NCBI GenBank assembly: GCA_019244745.1
Contig: JAFASF010000219.1
Span: forward strand, 1-40,796
DNA length: 40,796 nucleotides
Reading direction: 5' to 3'
Source: Solirubrobacterales bacterium
GTDB taxonomy: Bacteria; Actinomycetota; Thermoleophilia; Solirubrobacterales; Solirubrobacteraceae
The notes beneath the pieces are model-generated. The model was given only the letters and a program-made list of their open reading frames with translations, ran no database searches and had not been told where the DNA came from. The translations under genes were made by a program, and so were the position numbers. Positions 32,661 to 40,720 of the stretch are shown piece by piece. Position 1 is the first letter of the stretch, and each line of letters starts with the position of its first letter.

Positions 32661-33992
32661 ATGTTCGATTCGCTCGCGGAAAAGCTCCAGACGACGCTCG
32701 CCGAGGTCCGCGGTCGCGGCACCCTGACCGAGGACGACGTCTCGGCCGCCATGCGCGAGATCCGGCTCGCCCTGCTCGAGGCCGATGTCAACTTCAAGGT
32801 CGTCAAGAGCTTCACGAATGCGGTCAAGGAGCGGGCGCTCGGCGCCGATGTCGTCGGCCAGCTGAATCCCGGACAGCAGGTGGTCAAGATCGTCTCCGAC
32901 GAGCTGACCGAGCTGATGGGCGGGGCGGCGCGTGACCTGTCGTTCTCGCCGCGTCCACCAACCATCGTGCTGATGGCTGGACTTCAAGGCTCCGGGAAGA
33001 CAACGGCGACCGCCAAGCTCGCGCGCTACCTCCACGAGGAGCACGGATCTTCGGTGGCCGTGGCGGCGTGCGACGTCTACCGCCCGGCGGCGGTCGATCA
33101 GCTGATCAAGGTCGGAACCCAGGTCGGCGCGGCCGTCTACGAGCAGGGGACGGACAAGGACCCGGTGAGGATCGCCGCCTGGGCACGCGACCGCGCGCAA
33201 TCCGAAGGCAAGGACGTGCTGATCATCGACACCAGCGGCCGCCTGCACATCGACCAGGAGCTGATGGCCGAGCTCGCCAACATCAAGAAGGCCGTCAGAC
33301 CGCACGACGTGTTGCTCGTGGTCGACGCGATGACCGGCCAGGACGCGGTCAACGTAGCCGAGCAGTTCTCCGAGGTCGTCCAGTTCGACGGTGTGGTGAT
33401 GACCAAGCTCGACGGCGACGCCCGCGGCGGCGCTGCACTGTCGGTCAAGGCGGTCACCGGCGTCCCGATCCTGTTCGCGTCGACCGGGGAGAAGCTCGAC
33501 CAGTTCGAGCGCTTCCATCCCGATCGCATGGCCCAGCGGATCCTCGGCATGGGCGACGTGATGACGCTGATCGAGAAGGCGCAGGGTGCCTACGACGAGC
33601 AGCAGACCGCAGAGCTCGAGCGCAAGCTTCGCAAGCAGGAGTTCGGACTCGACGACTTCCTCGACCAGCTGCGGCAAGTCCGGCGCCTGGGGCCGCTGCA
33701 GTCGCTACTGGGGATGATCCCCGGCCTCGGCAAGGAGCTGCGCGATGTCAAGGTGGACGAGCGCGAGTTCGACCGGATCCAGGCCATCATCCTCTCGATG
33801 ACGCCTGAGGAGAGGCGTCATCCCGAGCTGATCAAGGGCTCCCGGCGCCTGCGGATCGCACGTGGATCGGGAACCAACGTGCAGGCGGTCAAGCAGCTCA
33901 TCAAGCAGTTCGAGCAGATGCGCAAGGTCATGCGCCAGGTCTCCCAAGGGCGGATGCCCGATTTGGGCGCGCTGATGCGCCAGGCACGCTAA
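32661..33992 (+). CDS. ffh: signal recognition particle protein Ffh (SRP54)
   Basis: 443 residues from ATG 32661, supported by GGAGGT at 32645-32650 and by the family N-terminus MFDSLAEKLQ; longer frames upstream overlap NfeD. N-domain, then the G-domain with GLQGSGKTT, CDVYRPAAVDQL, IIDTSGRLH and MTKLDGDARGG. The methionine-rich M-domain (about 325-443) binds 4.5S RNA through SRRLRIARGSGTNVQAV. It recognises signal peptides on nascent chains and hands them to FtsY. The 4.5S RNA gene is not seen here. The TAA stop begins TAACCT, a candidate promoter for rpsP. Confidence 0.96.
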   Translation: MFDSLAEKLQTTLAEVRGRGTLTEDDVSAAMREIRLALLEADVNFKVVKSFTNAVKERALGADVVGQLNPGQQVVKIVSDELTELMGGAARDLSFSPRPPTIVLMAGLQGSGKTTATAKLARYLHEEHGSSVAVAACDVYRPAAVDQLIKVGTQVGAAVYEQGTDKDPVRIAAWARDRAQSEGKDVLIIDTSGRLHIDQELMAELANIKKAVRPHDVLLVVDAMTGQDAVNVAEQFSEVVQFDGVVMTKLDGDARGGAALSVKAVTGVPILFASTGEKLDQFERFHPDRMAQRILGMGDVMTLIEKAQGAYDEQQTAELERKLRKQEFGLDDFLDQLRQVRRLGPLQSLLGMIPGLGKELRDVKVDEREFDRIQAIILSMTPEERRHPELIKGSRRLRIARGSGTNVQAVKQLIKQFEQMRKVMRQVSQGRMPDLGALMRQAR

Positions 33993-33995
33993 CCT
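33990..33995 (+). promoter_or_regulatory. candidate -10 element TAACCT for rpsP
   Basis: GCTAACCT includes the ffh stop codon and ends 11 bases before the rpsP ATG. Confidence 0.4.
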
Positions 33996-34006
33996 CGTCC
34001 ACGCCC

Positions 34007-34249
34007 ATGGCAGTGAGACTCAGACTGACCCGGATCGGCAGCCGCAAGAACCCCATCTGGCGGGTGGTGGTCGCCGACCAGCGCGCCAAGCGCGACGGGC
34101 GCGTGATCGAGACCGTCGGTCATTACAACGCCCAGACGAACCCGTCGACGATCGTGCTCGACGAGGATCGCATCCGGGACTGGCTCGCCCGCGGCGCCCA
34201 GCCGACCGGCACGGTCCGCAAGCTGTTGCGCACTCAGGGCATCCAGTAG
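34007..34249 (+). CDS. rpsP: 30S ribosomal protein S16
   Basis: 80 residues with the S16 start MAVRLRLTRIGSRKNPIWR and VVADQRAKRDGRVIETVGHYN. S16 stabilises the 5' domain of 16S rRNA. It heads the conserved group rpsP-khpA-rimM-trmD-rplS, all acting on ribosome or tRNA maturation. The KH-protein gene follows after 12 bases. Confidence 0.97.
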   Translation: MAVRLRLTRIGSRKNPIWRVVVADQRAKRDGRVIETVGHYNAQTNPSTIVLDEDRIRDWLARGAQPTGTVRKLLRTQGIQ

Positions 34250-34261
34250 CCACACTGAACG

Positions 34262-34498
34262 ATGAAGGAGCTGCTCGAGTACCTGGCGCGCGGGCTCGTC
34301 GAACATCCCGATGCGGTTCGCGTCAACGAGGTACGGGACGAGGAGGGAGCCACGGTGCTGGAGCTCGCGGTCGCCGAAGACGACTACGGCAACGTGATCG
34401 GCCGAGGCGGTCGTACGGCGGCGGCGCTGCGCACGGTCGTCAAGACGGCCGCGGTGAAGCGCCAGCGCCGCGTGTTCGTGGACATCGTCGACTCCTAA
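34262..34498 (+). CDS. khpA: KH-domain RNA-binding protein KhpA
   Basis: 78 residues, a single KH domain. The RNA-binding GxxG loop is GRGG in NVIGRGGRTAAALRTVV (most homologues have GKxG; Arg replaces Lys). KhpA pairs with KhpB/Jag in other bacteria and affects small RNAs and cell elongation. The TAA stop overlaps the rimM ATG by one base (TAATG). Placed between rpsP and rimM as in most Gram-positives. Confidence 0.93.
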   Translation: MKELLEYLARGLVEHPDAVRVNEVRDEEGATVLELAVAEDDYGNVIGRGGRTAAALRTVVKTAAVKRQRRVFVDIVDS

Positions 34499-34989
34499 TG
34501 GCGACCTGGCTGCGGGCCGGCCGGGTGGGGCGCCCGCACGGGCTCGATGGCAGCTTTCACGTCTCGCAGCCCAACCCCGGACTGCTGACGCTCGGCGCGC
34601 ACGTCACGGTCGGAGATCGCGAGCTACGGATCACCCGTCGCGCCGGGACGGACGCCCGACCGATCCTGCGACTGGAGGGCTGTGAGGAGCGCTCCTGCGC
34701 CGAGGCCATGACCGGCGTCGAGATACTCGTGGCGCGGCACGAAGCGCCGGAGCTGGGTCCAGACGAATGGTGGGCCGACGATCTCGAAGGATGCACCGTC
34801 CACGATCAGGGCCAAACCGTCGGCGTCGTCCGGCGACTCCTCCAGCTGCCTTCGTGCGAGGTCCTCGAGGTCGCGCGTGAAGATGGAGCCGGAGAGCTGC
34901 TCGTCCCCCTTGTCAGCGACGCCGTGCGCAGCATCGATGTCGAGCGCGGGGAGATCGAAATCGACTTGAGGTTCCTCGGGGCGGCCTGA
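34498..34989 (+). CDS. rimM: 16S rRNA-processing protein RimM
   Basis: 163 residues. The N-terminal RimM domain opens with GRVGRPHGLDGSFHV and the C-terminal PRC-barrel domain contains DEWWADDLEGCTVHD and LLVPLVSDAV. RimM helps assemble the head of the 30S subunit through S19. Overlaps khpA (TAATG) and trmD (TGATG) by a single base each, so the three are translationally coupled. Slightly short compared with about 170-180 residues. Confidence 0.93.
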   Translation: MATWLRAGRVGRPHGLDGSFHVSQPNPGLLTLGAHVTVGDRELRITRRAGTDARPILRLEGCEERSCAEAMTGVEILVARHEAPELGPDEWWADDLEGCTVHDQGQTVGVVRRLLQLPSCEVLEVAREDGAGELLVPLVSDAVRSIDVERGEIEIDLRFLGAA

Positions 34990-35729
34990 TGCAAATCGAC
35001 GTGTTCACGCTGTTCCCCGACGCGTTTGCCTGGTTCGAGCGCCAGCGACACGTCTCCAACGCGCTGGCCGGCGGCCACCGGCTCGACTACGTCAACTACC
35101 GAGACCACACCCCGCTGAACGCCGGACAGGTCGATGACACGCCGTTCGGAGGCGGCGCGGGCATGGTCGTGCGGGTCGACGTCGTCGAGGCGGCGCTGCG
35201 CGCGCGCTACGGCCGGGATCCATTGCAGCTGCGCCGCGAGCGTCGGGTGATCGCCCTGACCCCAGGGGGACGGGTGCTCGACAACGCTCTCGTCGACGAG
35301 CTCACACGTGAGCCGGCCTTAACGCTGCTGTCCGGGCGGTACGAGGGCTTCGACCAGCGCGTGCTCGAGCACTTTGCCAGCGATGAGCTGTCGATCGGCC
35401 GGTACGTCCTCGCCGGCGGCGAACTCGCGGCTATGGTCGTATGCGACGCGGTGCTGCGCAAGCTGCCGGGTGCTCTGGGCCACGAGGAATCTGCACTTGA
35501 GGAATCCTTCAGCACGGCACTCGCGGGCGCACCCGAGTATCCGCACTACACCAGGCCCGCGGAGTATCGTGGCTGGCGGGTACCGGAGGTCCTGCTCTCG
35601 GGCCACCACACCAAGATTCGTGAGTGGCGCCTGGAGCAGAGCCGAGCCAGGGCGACGGGCGCCGGCAATGCCGCGGAGCCGGATCCAGAGGTCGCGCCCA
35701 CAAGCTCCGCAGGCGGTCCGCTACCATAG
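34989..35729 (+). CDS. trmD: tRNA (guanine-37-N1)-methyltransferase TrmD, with variant catalytic loop
   Basis: 246 residues with the SPOUT trefoil-knot fold: [10 protein letters not shown] start, [24 protein letters not shown] and LAGGELAAM. It methylates G37 next to the anticodon and prevents +1 frameshifts. Aligned with E. coli, Arg154 is kept (Arg157) but the catalytic base Asp169 of EDSF is Glu172 (EESF), and the Asp of SIGDYVL is Arg138. The C-terminal ~25 residues are polar and low in complexity. It overlaps rimM by one base. A possible rplS promoter (TACCAT) sits on its last codons. Confidence 0.93.
   Translation: MQIDVFTLFPDAFAWFERQRHVSNALAGGHRLDYVNYRDHTPLNAGQVDDTPFGGGAGMVVRVDVVEAALRARYGRDPLQLRRERRVIALTPGGRVLDNALVDELTREPALTLLSGRYEGFDQRVLEHFASDELSIGRYVLAGGELAAMVVCDAVLRKLPGALGHEESALEESFSTALAGAPEYPHYTRPAEYRGWRVPEVLLSGHHTKIREWRLEQSRARATGAGNAAEPDPEVAPTSSAGGPLP
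35722..35727 (+). promoter_or_regulatory. candidate -10 element TACCAT for rplS
   Basis: GCTACCAT at the very end of trmD. A start a few bases downstream would give a leader of about 80 bases before rplS, unlike the near-leaderless genes elsewhere. Confidence 0.35.
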
Positions 35730-35754
35730 GCCGCCCGCGCGGCGGGGCAGCGCA

Positions 35755-35814
35755 GAGAAGTGCGCGGCCCCCTACCACCGGCCATACCCGCCGGTGCCGG
35801 CGGTTGCACTTCTC
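35755..35814 (+). promoter_or_regulatory. candidate L19 leader hairpin ending at the rplS start codon
   Basis: GAGAAGTGC (35755-35763) pairs perfectly with GCACTTCTC (35806-35814), and the next three bases are the rplS ATG. Inside the loop ACCGG (35777-35781) pairs with CCGGT (35791-35795). The stem would hold the bases where a ribosome must bind. This arrangement is like autoregulatory r-protein leaders. It could control L19 synthesis, but no known leader motif was matched. Confidence 0.5.
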
Positions 35815-36474
35815 ATGAGCACCTTGATCGACAGCCTGGAGCGCTCCCAGCTGCGCCGCGTGCCGGCATTCGACGCCGGCGATCGATTGCGTGTCCACTT
35901 TCAGGTGATCGAGGGGACGCGGCGCCGGACCCAGGTATTCGAAGGGGTGGTGATCAAGCGTCAGGGCCACGGCGCTCGGGAGACGTTCACGGTCCGCAAG
36001 CAGTCCTTCGGGGTCGGCGTGGAGCGCACGTTCCCTCTGCACTCTCCGAAGATCGAGCGCATCGAGGTGGCGGCTCGCGGCGACGTGCGCCGAGCCAAGC
36101 TCTACTACCTGCGCGGCCGGGTCGGCAAGCGTGCCCGAGTCCGGGAGCGGCGCTCCACCGGACCCGAGCAGGTGATCGAGCGCGAGCTGCTCTACGGCGC
36201 CGAGCCCGAGCCCGAGCCGAGCGAGTCGGAGGCGGACGCCGACGACGCGGGCGTCGAGGAATCGGCCGCCGGGGAGTCGGGTGCCGAGGAGTTGGCCGCC
36301 GAGGCGTTGGCCGCCGAAGACTCGCGCGGCGAGGAGTCGAGCCTGGAGGACTCGGGCGCTGAGGGCGCTGAGGAGCCGGGCGCCGAGCAGTCGGCTGAGC
36401 CGGCATCCCAGGCGGCGGCTGAGGACGCCGGCCCGGCGGCCGCGGACGGCCCCGCCGGCGAAGAGCAGGTGTGA
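35815..36474 (+). CDS. rplS: 50S ribosomal protein L19 with long acidic C-terminal extension
   Basis: 219 residues; usual L19 is about 115. Residues 1-115 are ordinary L19, with [10 protein letters not shown]-type core ([23 protein letters not shown] region), [18 protein letters not shown] and [14 protein letters not shown]. From about 123 to 219 the chain is Glu/Ala/Ser/Gly-rich with EES, GAEE and AAED repeats and almost no basic residues. L19 sits at the 30S-50S interface, and such a tail would reach out into solvent. GC-rich, repetitive DNA suggests growth by slippage. The stop overlaps lepB by 4 bases (GTGA). Confidence 0.94.
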   Translation: MSTLIDSLERSQLRRVPAFDAGDRLRVHFQVIEGTRRRTQVFEGVVIKRQGHGARETFTVRKQSFGVGVERTFPLHSPKIERIEVAARGDVRRAKLYYLRGRVGKRARVRERRSTGPEQVIERELLYGAEPEPEPSESEADADDAGVEESAAGESGAEELAAEALAAEDSRGEESSLEDSGAEGAEEPGAEQSAEPASQAAAEDAGPAAADGPAGEEQV

Positions 36475-37097
36475 CAAAGACCAAGAAGTCCATCGCGGGC
36501 TCCGTGGTCGAGCTCGTGGTGATCGTGGCCGCCGCACTCGGCCTTGCGCTCGCGATTCAGGCTTTCGTCGTCAAGCCGTATCGGATTCCCAGCGGCTCGA
36601 TGCTGCCGACGTTGCGCATAAACCAGCGGGTGCTCGTGAACCGCCTGGGGAACGACTTTTCCTCCCCCCATCTTGGCGAAATCGTCGTCTTCCATCCTCC
36701 CAGGAACTTCGACGGTGGCTGCGCTGATCAGAACGAGGGTGTCGACTCGGACGGCGCCGCGGACACGAAGCCGTGTGGGGTGGCTCAAACGGACCGCTCC
36801 GCGGAGACGTTCATCAAGCGCGTAGTGGGACTCCCCGGGGACCGCATCAGGATCACCGACGGTCACGTGTATCGCGACGGCGTGCGCGAGAGCGATCCCT
36901 ATATCGTGCCTTGTGGTGGCGGTGGATCGTGCAGCTTCTCCGGGTCGATCACCGTGCCGACGGGCGACTATTACATGATGGGCGACAATCGTCCCGATTC
37001 CGAGGACAGCCGTTTTTGGGGACCGGTGCCGAGGGCCTGGATCATTGGCAAGGCGTTCTTCACCTATTGGCCCCCCACACGCATTGGATTTCTGTGA
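36471..37097 (+). CDS. lepB: signal peptidase I (first of two tandem copies)
   Basis: 208 residues. One N-terminal membrane segment (about 12-33) anchors the catalytic domain outside. Catalytic Ser43 is in PSGSMLPTL and Lys116 in [11 protein letters not shown]; the C-terminal box D is [14 protein letters not shown]. It cuts signal peptides off exported preproteins, downstream of the SRP route encoded by ftsY and ffh. Four cysteines (84, 102, 148, 154) lie outside the membrane. GTG start overlaps the rplS stop. Similar throughout to the next gene, so they come from a tandem duplication. Confidence 0.95.
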   Translation: MTKTKKSIAGSVVELVVIVAAALGLALAIQAFVVKPYRIPSGSMLPTLRINQRVLVNRLGNDFSSPHLGEIVVFHPPRNFDGGCADQNEGVDSDGAADTKPCGVAQTDRSAETFIKRVVGLPGDRIRITDGHVYRDGVRESDPYIVPCGGGGSCSFSGSITVPTGDYYMMGDNRPDSEDSRFWGPVPRAWIIGKAFFTYWPPTRIGFL

Positions 37098-37115
37098 TCA
37101 AGGCGCCCTGAGCCT

Positions 37116-37739
37116 ATGCCGCAGTCCAGCAGGAGCACTCGAAAGTCCCCGATGAAATCCCTGATCGAGCTCGTCATCACGGTGGCGATCGCGGTTGGGC
37201 TGGCGCTGCTGATCCAGGCCTTCATCGTCAAGCCGTACCGGATTCCCAGTCCGTCAATGGTTCCCACGCTCAACGTTGGGCAGCGCATCCTGGCCAACCG
37301 CCTGATCAACCATCCGAGCGTGGGCGACGTCGTCGTGTTCCATCCGCCGCACGGCGCCGATCCCGCGACCCCTGACTGCGCGAACCCGAACCAGGGCGCC
37401 GGCCACGCCCAGGCCTGCGACGCGCCGACCCCCCAGGTGTCGAGCCAGACGTTCATCAAGCGCGTGGTGGCGGGACCGGGTGACACGATCCAGATCGTCA
37501 ACGGGCACGTGATTCGCAACGGCGTGCCCGAGCATGACCCCTACATCGAGCAGTGTGGCACCGACAGCTCGTGCAATTTCCGCGAAGCGATCAAGATTCC
37601 GCCCGGCGATTACTTCATGATGGGCGACAACCGTGGAGCATCCGACGACAGTCGTTTCTGGGGTCCCGTCCCGGACAAATGGGTCATCGGCGTCGCGTTC
37701 TTCACGTACTGGCCACCGGACCGGATCGGCTTCCTCTAA
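37116..37739 (+). CDS. lepB: signal peptidase I (second tandem copy)
   Basis: 207 residues, the paralogue of the gene before it (18-base gap). Membrane segment about 17-36. Catalytic Ser47 in IPSPSMVPTL (Pro in place of the Gly of the usual SGSM), Lys115 in FIKRVVAGPGD, and box D GDNRGASDDSRFWG. Four cysteines (88, 101, 147, 153) match those of copy 1; the last pair has the same CxxxxxC spacing. An internal ATG at codon 13 is an alternative start. The two may differ in substrate choice through the residues near Ser and the loop between strands. Confidence 0.94.
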   Translation: MPQSSRSTRKSPMKSLIELVITVAIAVGLALLIQAFIVKPYRIPSPSMVPTLNVGQRILANRLINHPSVGDVVVFHPPHGADPATPDCANPNQGAGHAQACDAPTPQVSSQTFIKRVVAGPGDTIQIVNGHVIRNGVPEHDPYIEQCGTDSSCNFREAIKIPPGDYFMMGDNRGASDDSRFWGPVPDKWVIGVAFFTYWPPDRIGFL

Positions 37740-37779
37740 TCGGCCAGAACCGGGCAAGCGGCCGAAGCGCGCGACGACC

Positions 37780-38442
37780 GTGACCCGCCGGCTGTTCGCC
37801 TTCGACCGCGCCCTCGGCCTTCGCTACGTTGCCGGCGCCGATGAAGCGGGCAGGGGGTGTCTCGCGGGGCCGCTCGTGGTGGCCGCCGTTCTGTTCGATC
37901 TCGAGCGGATCGGAACCGCCGAGGTCCGAGCGCTGCGGTCCCTGAACGACTCCAAGCAGCAGACGCCGGAGGGGAGAGCCGAGCTCTTTCCGGTGATCCT
38001 CCGCATCGCAGCCAAGGTCGCGATCATCTCCAGATGTGCGCCGGGCATAGACGCCCGAGGCCTTCACGTCACCAATCTCGCGGCGCTCCGCGACGCGCTG
38101 GCGAGAGTCGCGTGCGAGGGCTGCATCTGCCTCAGCGATGGCTTTCCCCTCGCGGGGCTGGGCCACCGCCAGCAGGCGGTGATCGGAGGCGACGCCAAGA
38201 GCGCTGCGATCGCCGCCGCATCGGTGATCGCCAAGGAGACTCGCGACCGGTACATGCGCCGAGCCGACGCGGTCCATCCCGGTTGGGAGTTCGCCCAGCA
38301 CGTCGGCTACGCCACCCCCGAGCACCGCGACGCGATCGAGCGCCTCGGCGTCTCTCCGTTGCACCGGCTCTCGTTCCAGTCGGCGGCGTATCAGCAGCTC
38401 TCGATGGCGGGCGCGGTCCCGCCCGGCGCCGCGGGCTACTAG
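37780..38442 (+). CDS. rnhB: ribonuclease HII
   Basis: 220 residues from GTG 37780. RNase HII cuts the RNA part of RNA-DNA hybrids and single ribonucleotides in DNA. Catalytic acids are visible: Asp and Glu in GADEAGRGCLAGP, Asp in LSDGFPL, and the last Asp in KETRDRYM after GGDAKSAAIAAASVIA. Length normal. The lepB-rnhB-yraN neighbourhood is a common actinobacterial arrangement. Starts 40 bases after lepB without a strong ribosome site. Confidence 0.93.
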   Translation: MTRRLFAFDRALGLRYVAGADEAGRGCLAGPLVVAAVLFDLERIGTAEVRALRSLNDSKQQTPEGRAELFPVILRIAAKVAIISRCAPGIDARGLHVTNLAALRDALARVACEGCICLSDGFPLAGLGHRQQAVIGGDAKSAAIAAASVIAKETRDRYMRRADAVHPGWEFAQHVGYATPEHRDAIERLGVSPLHRLSFQSAAYQQLSMAGAVPPGAAGY

Positions 38443-38493
38443 GGTCTGCGCGGCGCGGGTCGTTGCAGGCGCTAGCCCGCGGGCGGCGCCGAA

Positions 38494-38547
38494 GGGACCT
38501 GGTCGCTCCAATGTGGCGTATATGCCCCATTCGAGCGACCACGTCCC
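38494..38547. repeat. 54-bp near-perfect palindrome between rnhB and yraN
   Basis: Left arm from GGGACCTGGTCGCTC and right arm ending GAGCGACCACGTCCC, around GTATAT at the centre. Only three base-pair positions (38499/38542, 38509/38532, 38514/38527) break each arm's 24-base match. Located between two convergent genes. Could be a bidirectional terminator, a dispersed palindromic repeat or the remains of a small mobile element. The rest of the 239-base gap is GC-rich with no gene I can support. Confidence 0.7.
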
Positions 38548-38681
38548 TGTGCGCCGGAGCCGACACCGCCTGACGAGGCGCGACCGCCGCCGCTCGCGGG
38601 CTAGTGCCCGTACCGACCCGCACGGCGCCGGCGCCGGGGCGCGGCGCCGGGGGGCGGGGGTTTGCACCCGGCTCCCGTCGG

Positions 38682-39056
38682 CTAGAACGCGCCCTCGAGG
38701 TGGTCGATGCGGACCAGCTCGCCCGCGAAGTTGAACGTCACCCCGATCGCGTCGAACCGGATCACGTCGGCGTAAGGACGCTCCTTTCGCTCGATCAGCC
38801 ACTGGCCGGCCATCTTGCGCACCTGGCTCTGCTTCCGCACTCGCAGGGCTTCGAACGGATCGCCCCCGCCGGCGGCCAGACGTCGCGACTTGACCTCGCA
38901 GAACGCGAGCGTCTGCCCGTCGAACGCGACGATGTCGAGCTCGCCCCACCGGGTCCGGTAGTTGCGCTCGACGACCCGGAAGCCGCGGCGCGCGAGGTGC
39001 TCGGCGGCCAGACGTTCCCCGAGTCGGCCGAGGCGGTGTCGCACGTCGCTGCTCAC
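38682..39056 (-). CDS. yraN: YraN/UPF0102 family endonuclease-like protein
   Basis: 124 residues from GTG 39056, which has TAGCGT 7 bases upstream and so fits the leaderless pattern; a GTG at 39074 would add 6 residues. The fold is PD-(D/E)XK-like: GRLGERLAAEHLARRGFRVVERNYR, then GELDIVAFDG and FCEVKSR, with the Asp and Glu-x-Lys of the nuclease site. The function in DNA metabolism is not settled. Here it is divergent from comM, a natural-transformation helicase, which suits a DNA role. Converges on rnhB across the palindrome. Confidence 0.88.
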   Translation of the reverse strand: MSSDVRHRLGRLGERLAAEHLARRGFRVVERNYRTRWGELDIVAFDGQTLAFCEVKSRRLAAGGGDPFEALRVRKQSQVRKMAGQWLIERKERPYADVIRFDAIGVTFNFAGELVRIDHLEGAF

Positions 39057-39063
39057 CCGCCGG

Positions 39064-39069
39064 ACGCTA
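39064..39069 (-). promoter_or_regulatory. candidate -10 element TAGCGT for yraN
   Basis: On the minus strand TAGCGT ends 7 bases before the GTG at 39056. The divergent comM gene uses the same hexamer at 39183-39188. Confidence 0.4.
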
Positions 39070-39182
39070 CGCACGAGCGCGTGACAGGTGGGACACGCCG
39101 AGCGTCAATTCGTAGCAAGCGCGGCGCGGAGGCTTGCGAAGAGTTGGCACAAGCCGTGCCCCACACGTCACGCGAAGCCGCC

Positions 39183-39188
39183 TAGCGT
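39183..39188 (+). promoter_or_regulatory. candidate -10 element TAGCGT for comM
   Basis: CCTAGCGT ends 8 bases before the comM ATG, with no ribosome site in between. Confidence 0.4.
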
Positions 39189-39196
39189 CAAACGCC

Positions 39197-40720
39197 ATGC
39201 TCGCTCGAGTGAGCACGTTCGCGATCGACGGCGTCGACCCCCGCCAGGTGTGGGTCGAGGTCGACATTCGCCAAGGCCTTCCGACGTTCACGATCGTCGG
39301 TCTCGGAGACACCGCGGTCCGTGAATCCCGCGACCGGATCCGCTCGGCGGTGCTGAACTCGGAATTCGAGTTCCCGACCAAGCACATCACGGCCAACCTG
39401 GCGCCGGCGTTCCTTCGCAAGGCCGGACCGGGATTCGACCTCGCGCTCGCGCTCGGCGTGCTCGCCGCCAGCGGTCAGATCCCCGTGCAGGCCCTCCGCT
39501 CCGTGGCGGTCTTCGGTGAGCTGGCGCTCGGCGGCGAACTGCGCGACTCTCCCGGGGCGCTGGCGGTGGCGGAGGGCGCCCGCAGCGCCGGCCTGCGACT
39601 GTTGATCGTGCCGGCGGAGCGGGCGCGGGAGGCCGCCCTCGTCCGCGAGCTCCGGATCGCCGGGGTCGGCACGTTGCGCGAGGCGGCGGATGTCGTGCGG
39701 GGCGCCGTCCCGCCGCCCCCGCCCGCGGAGGAGCCTCGAGTCGATCGCCACGACGCGGACGGGCCCGACCTAGCCGATGTTCGTGGTCACGCCGCCCCGG
39801 TGCTGGCGGTGCAGATCGCGGCGGCGGGAGGTCACAACCTGCTCCTGGAGGGCGCGCCAGGGACGGGCAAGACGATGCTCGCGCGGCGCATTCCGTCGAT
39901 CCTGCCGCCGATGACCCATGCCGAGGCGATCGCGGTGACCCGGATCCACAGCGTCGCCGGCCTTCACACCGACGGGTTGATCACGCAGCGCCCGTTCCGC
40001 GCCCCGCACCATACGATTTCACCGTCGGGCCTCGTGGGGGGCGGAGCGGTCCCGAGGGCGGGCGAGGCGACGCTGGCAAACCAGGGCGTGCTGTTCCTGG
40101 ACGAGCTGTCTGAGTTCCAGCGTCCGACCCTCGACGCGCTGCGTCAGCCGCTCGAGGACGGGCACGTGACGATCGTCCGCGGCCAACGCGCGCTGGTCTT
40201 TCCGACCCGGTTCATGCTCGTAGCCGCGACCAACCCCTGTCCATGCGGGTTCGCCGGCACGGGAGATCGCTGCCAATGCGGGGAGGCGGATCTGCGCCGC
40301 CACCGCCGGCGGCTGAGCGGCCCGCTGCTCGACCGCATGGATCTCCTCGTGAACATCGAGCGGCCGACCGAGTCGGAACTGCGAGCACCGCCGGTCACGT
40401 CCTCGGCGCGCGCTCGAGACCGGGTCGGGGCTGCTCGGGAACGCCAGACAGCGCGGCTGAAGCGCTCCACCGCCTCCTGCAACGCGGAAATGGACTCGCG
40501 TCTCATCGCCAGCCACGTTCGGCTCGAAGAATCGGCCGAGCTCGCGCTGGCCCGCGCGTACTCCGCCGGTGCCATCAGCGCTCGAGGGCGGCACCGCGTG
40601 CTCCGGGTGGCGCGGACGATCGCCGACCTCGAGGCTCGAGACAGCGTTGGGCATGCCGACGTTCTGACGGCGTTCAGCCTGCGCCAGCGCGGCTTCCCCG
40701 ACGAGGCGCTCGCGGCATGA
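39197..40720 (+). CDS. comM: Mg-chelatase-like AAA+ protein ComM (YifB)
   Basis: 507 residues from ATG 39197, matching the family start MLARVSTFAIDG; longer frames upstream are unlikely. An N-terminal Lon-protease-like domain (about 1-175) is followed by the AAA+ module: Walker A EGAPGTGKTMLA, HHTISPSGLVGGG, Walker B FLDELSEFQ and arginine-rich sensor region. The cysteine cluster CPCGFAGTGDRCQCG is also typical. ComM is a hexameric helicase that extends branch migration during natural transformation. yraN is divergent, and its stop is part of a duplicated ATGA junction leading into the next gene. Confidence 0.94.
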   Translation: MLARVSTFAIDGVDPRQVWVEVDIRQGLPTFTIVGLGDTAVRESRDRIRSAVLNSEFEFPTKHITANLAPAFLRKAGPGFDLALALGVLAASGQIPVQALRSVAVFGELALGGELRDSPGALAVAEGARSAGLRLLIVPAERAREAALVRELRIAGVGTLREAADVVRGAVPPPPPAEEPRVDRHDADGPDLADVRGHAAPVLAVQIAAAGGHNLLLEGAPGTGKTMLARRIPSILPPMTHAEAIAVTRIHSVAGLHTDGLITQRPFRAPHHTISPSGLVGGGAVPRAGEATLANQGVLFLDELSEFQRPTLDALRQPLEDGHVTIVRGQRALVFPTRFMLVAATNPCPCGFAGTGDRCQCGEADLRRHRRRLSGPLLDRMDLLVNIERPTESELRAPPVTSSARARDRVGAARERQTARLKRSTASCNAEMDSRLIASHVRLEESAELALARAYSAGAISARGRHRVLRVARTIADLEARDSVGHADVLTAFSLRQRGFPDEALAA

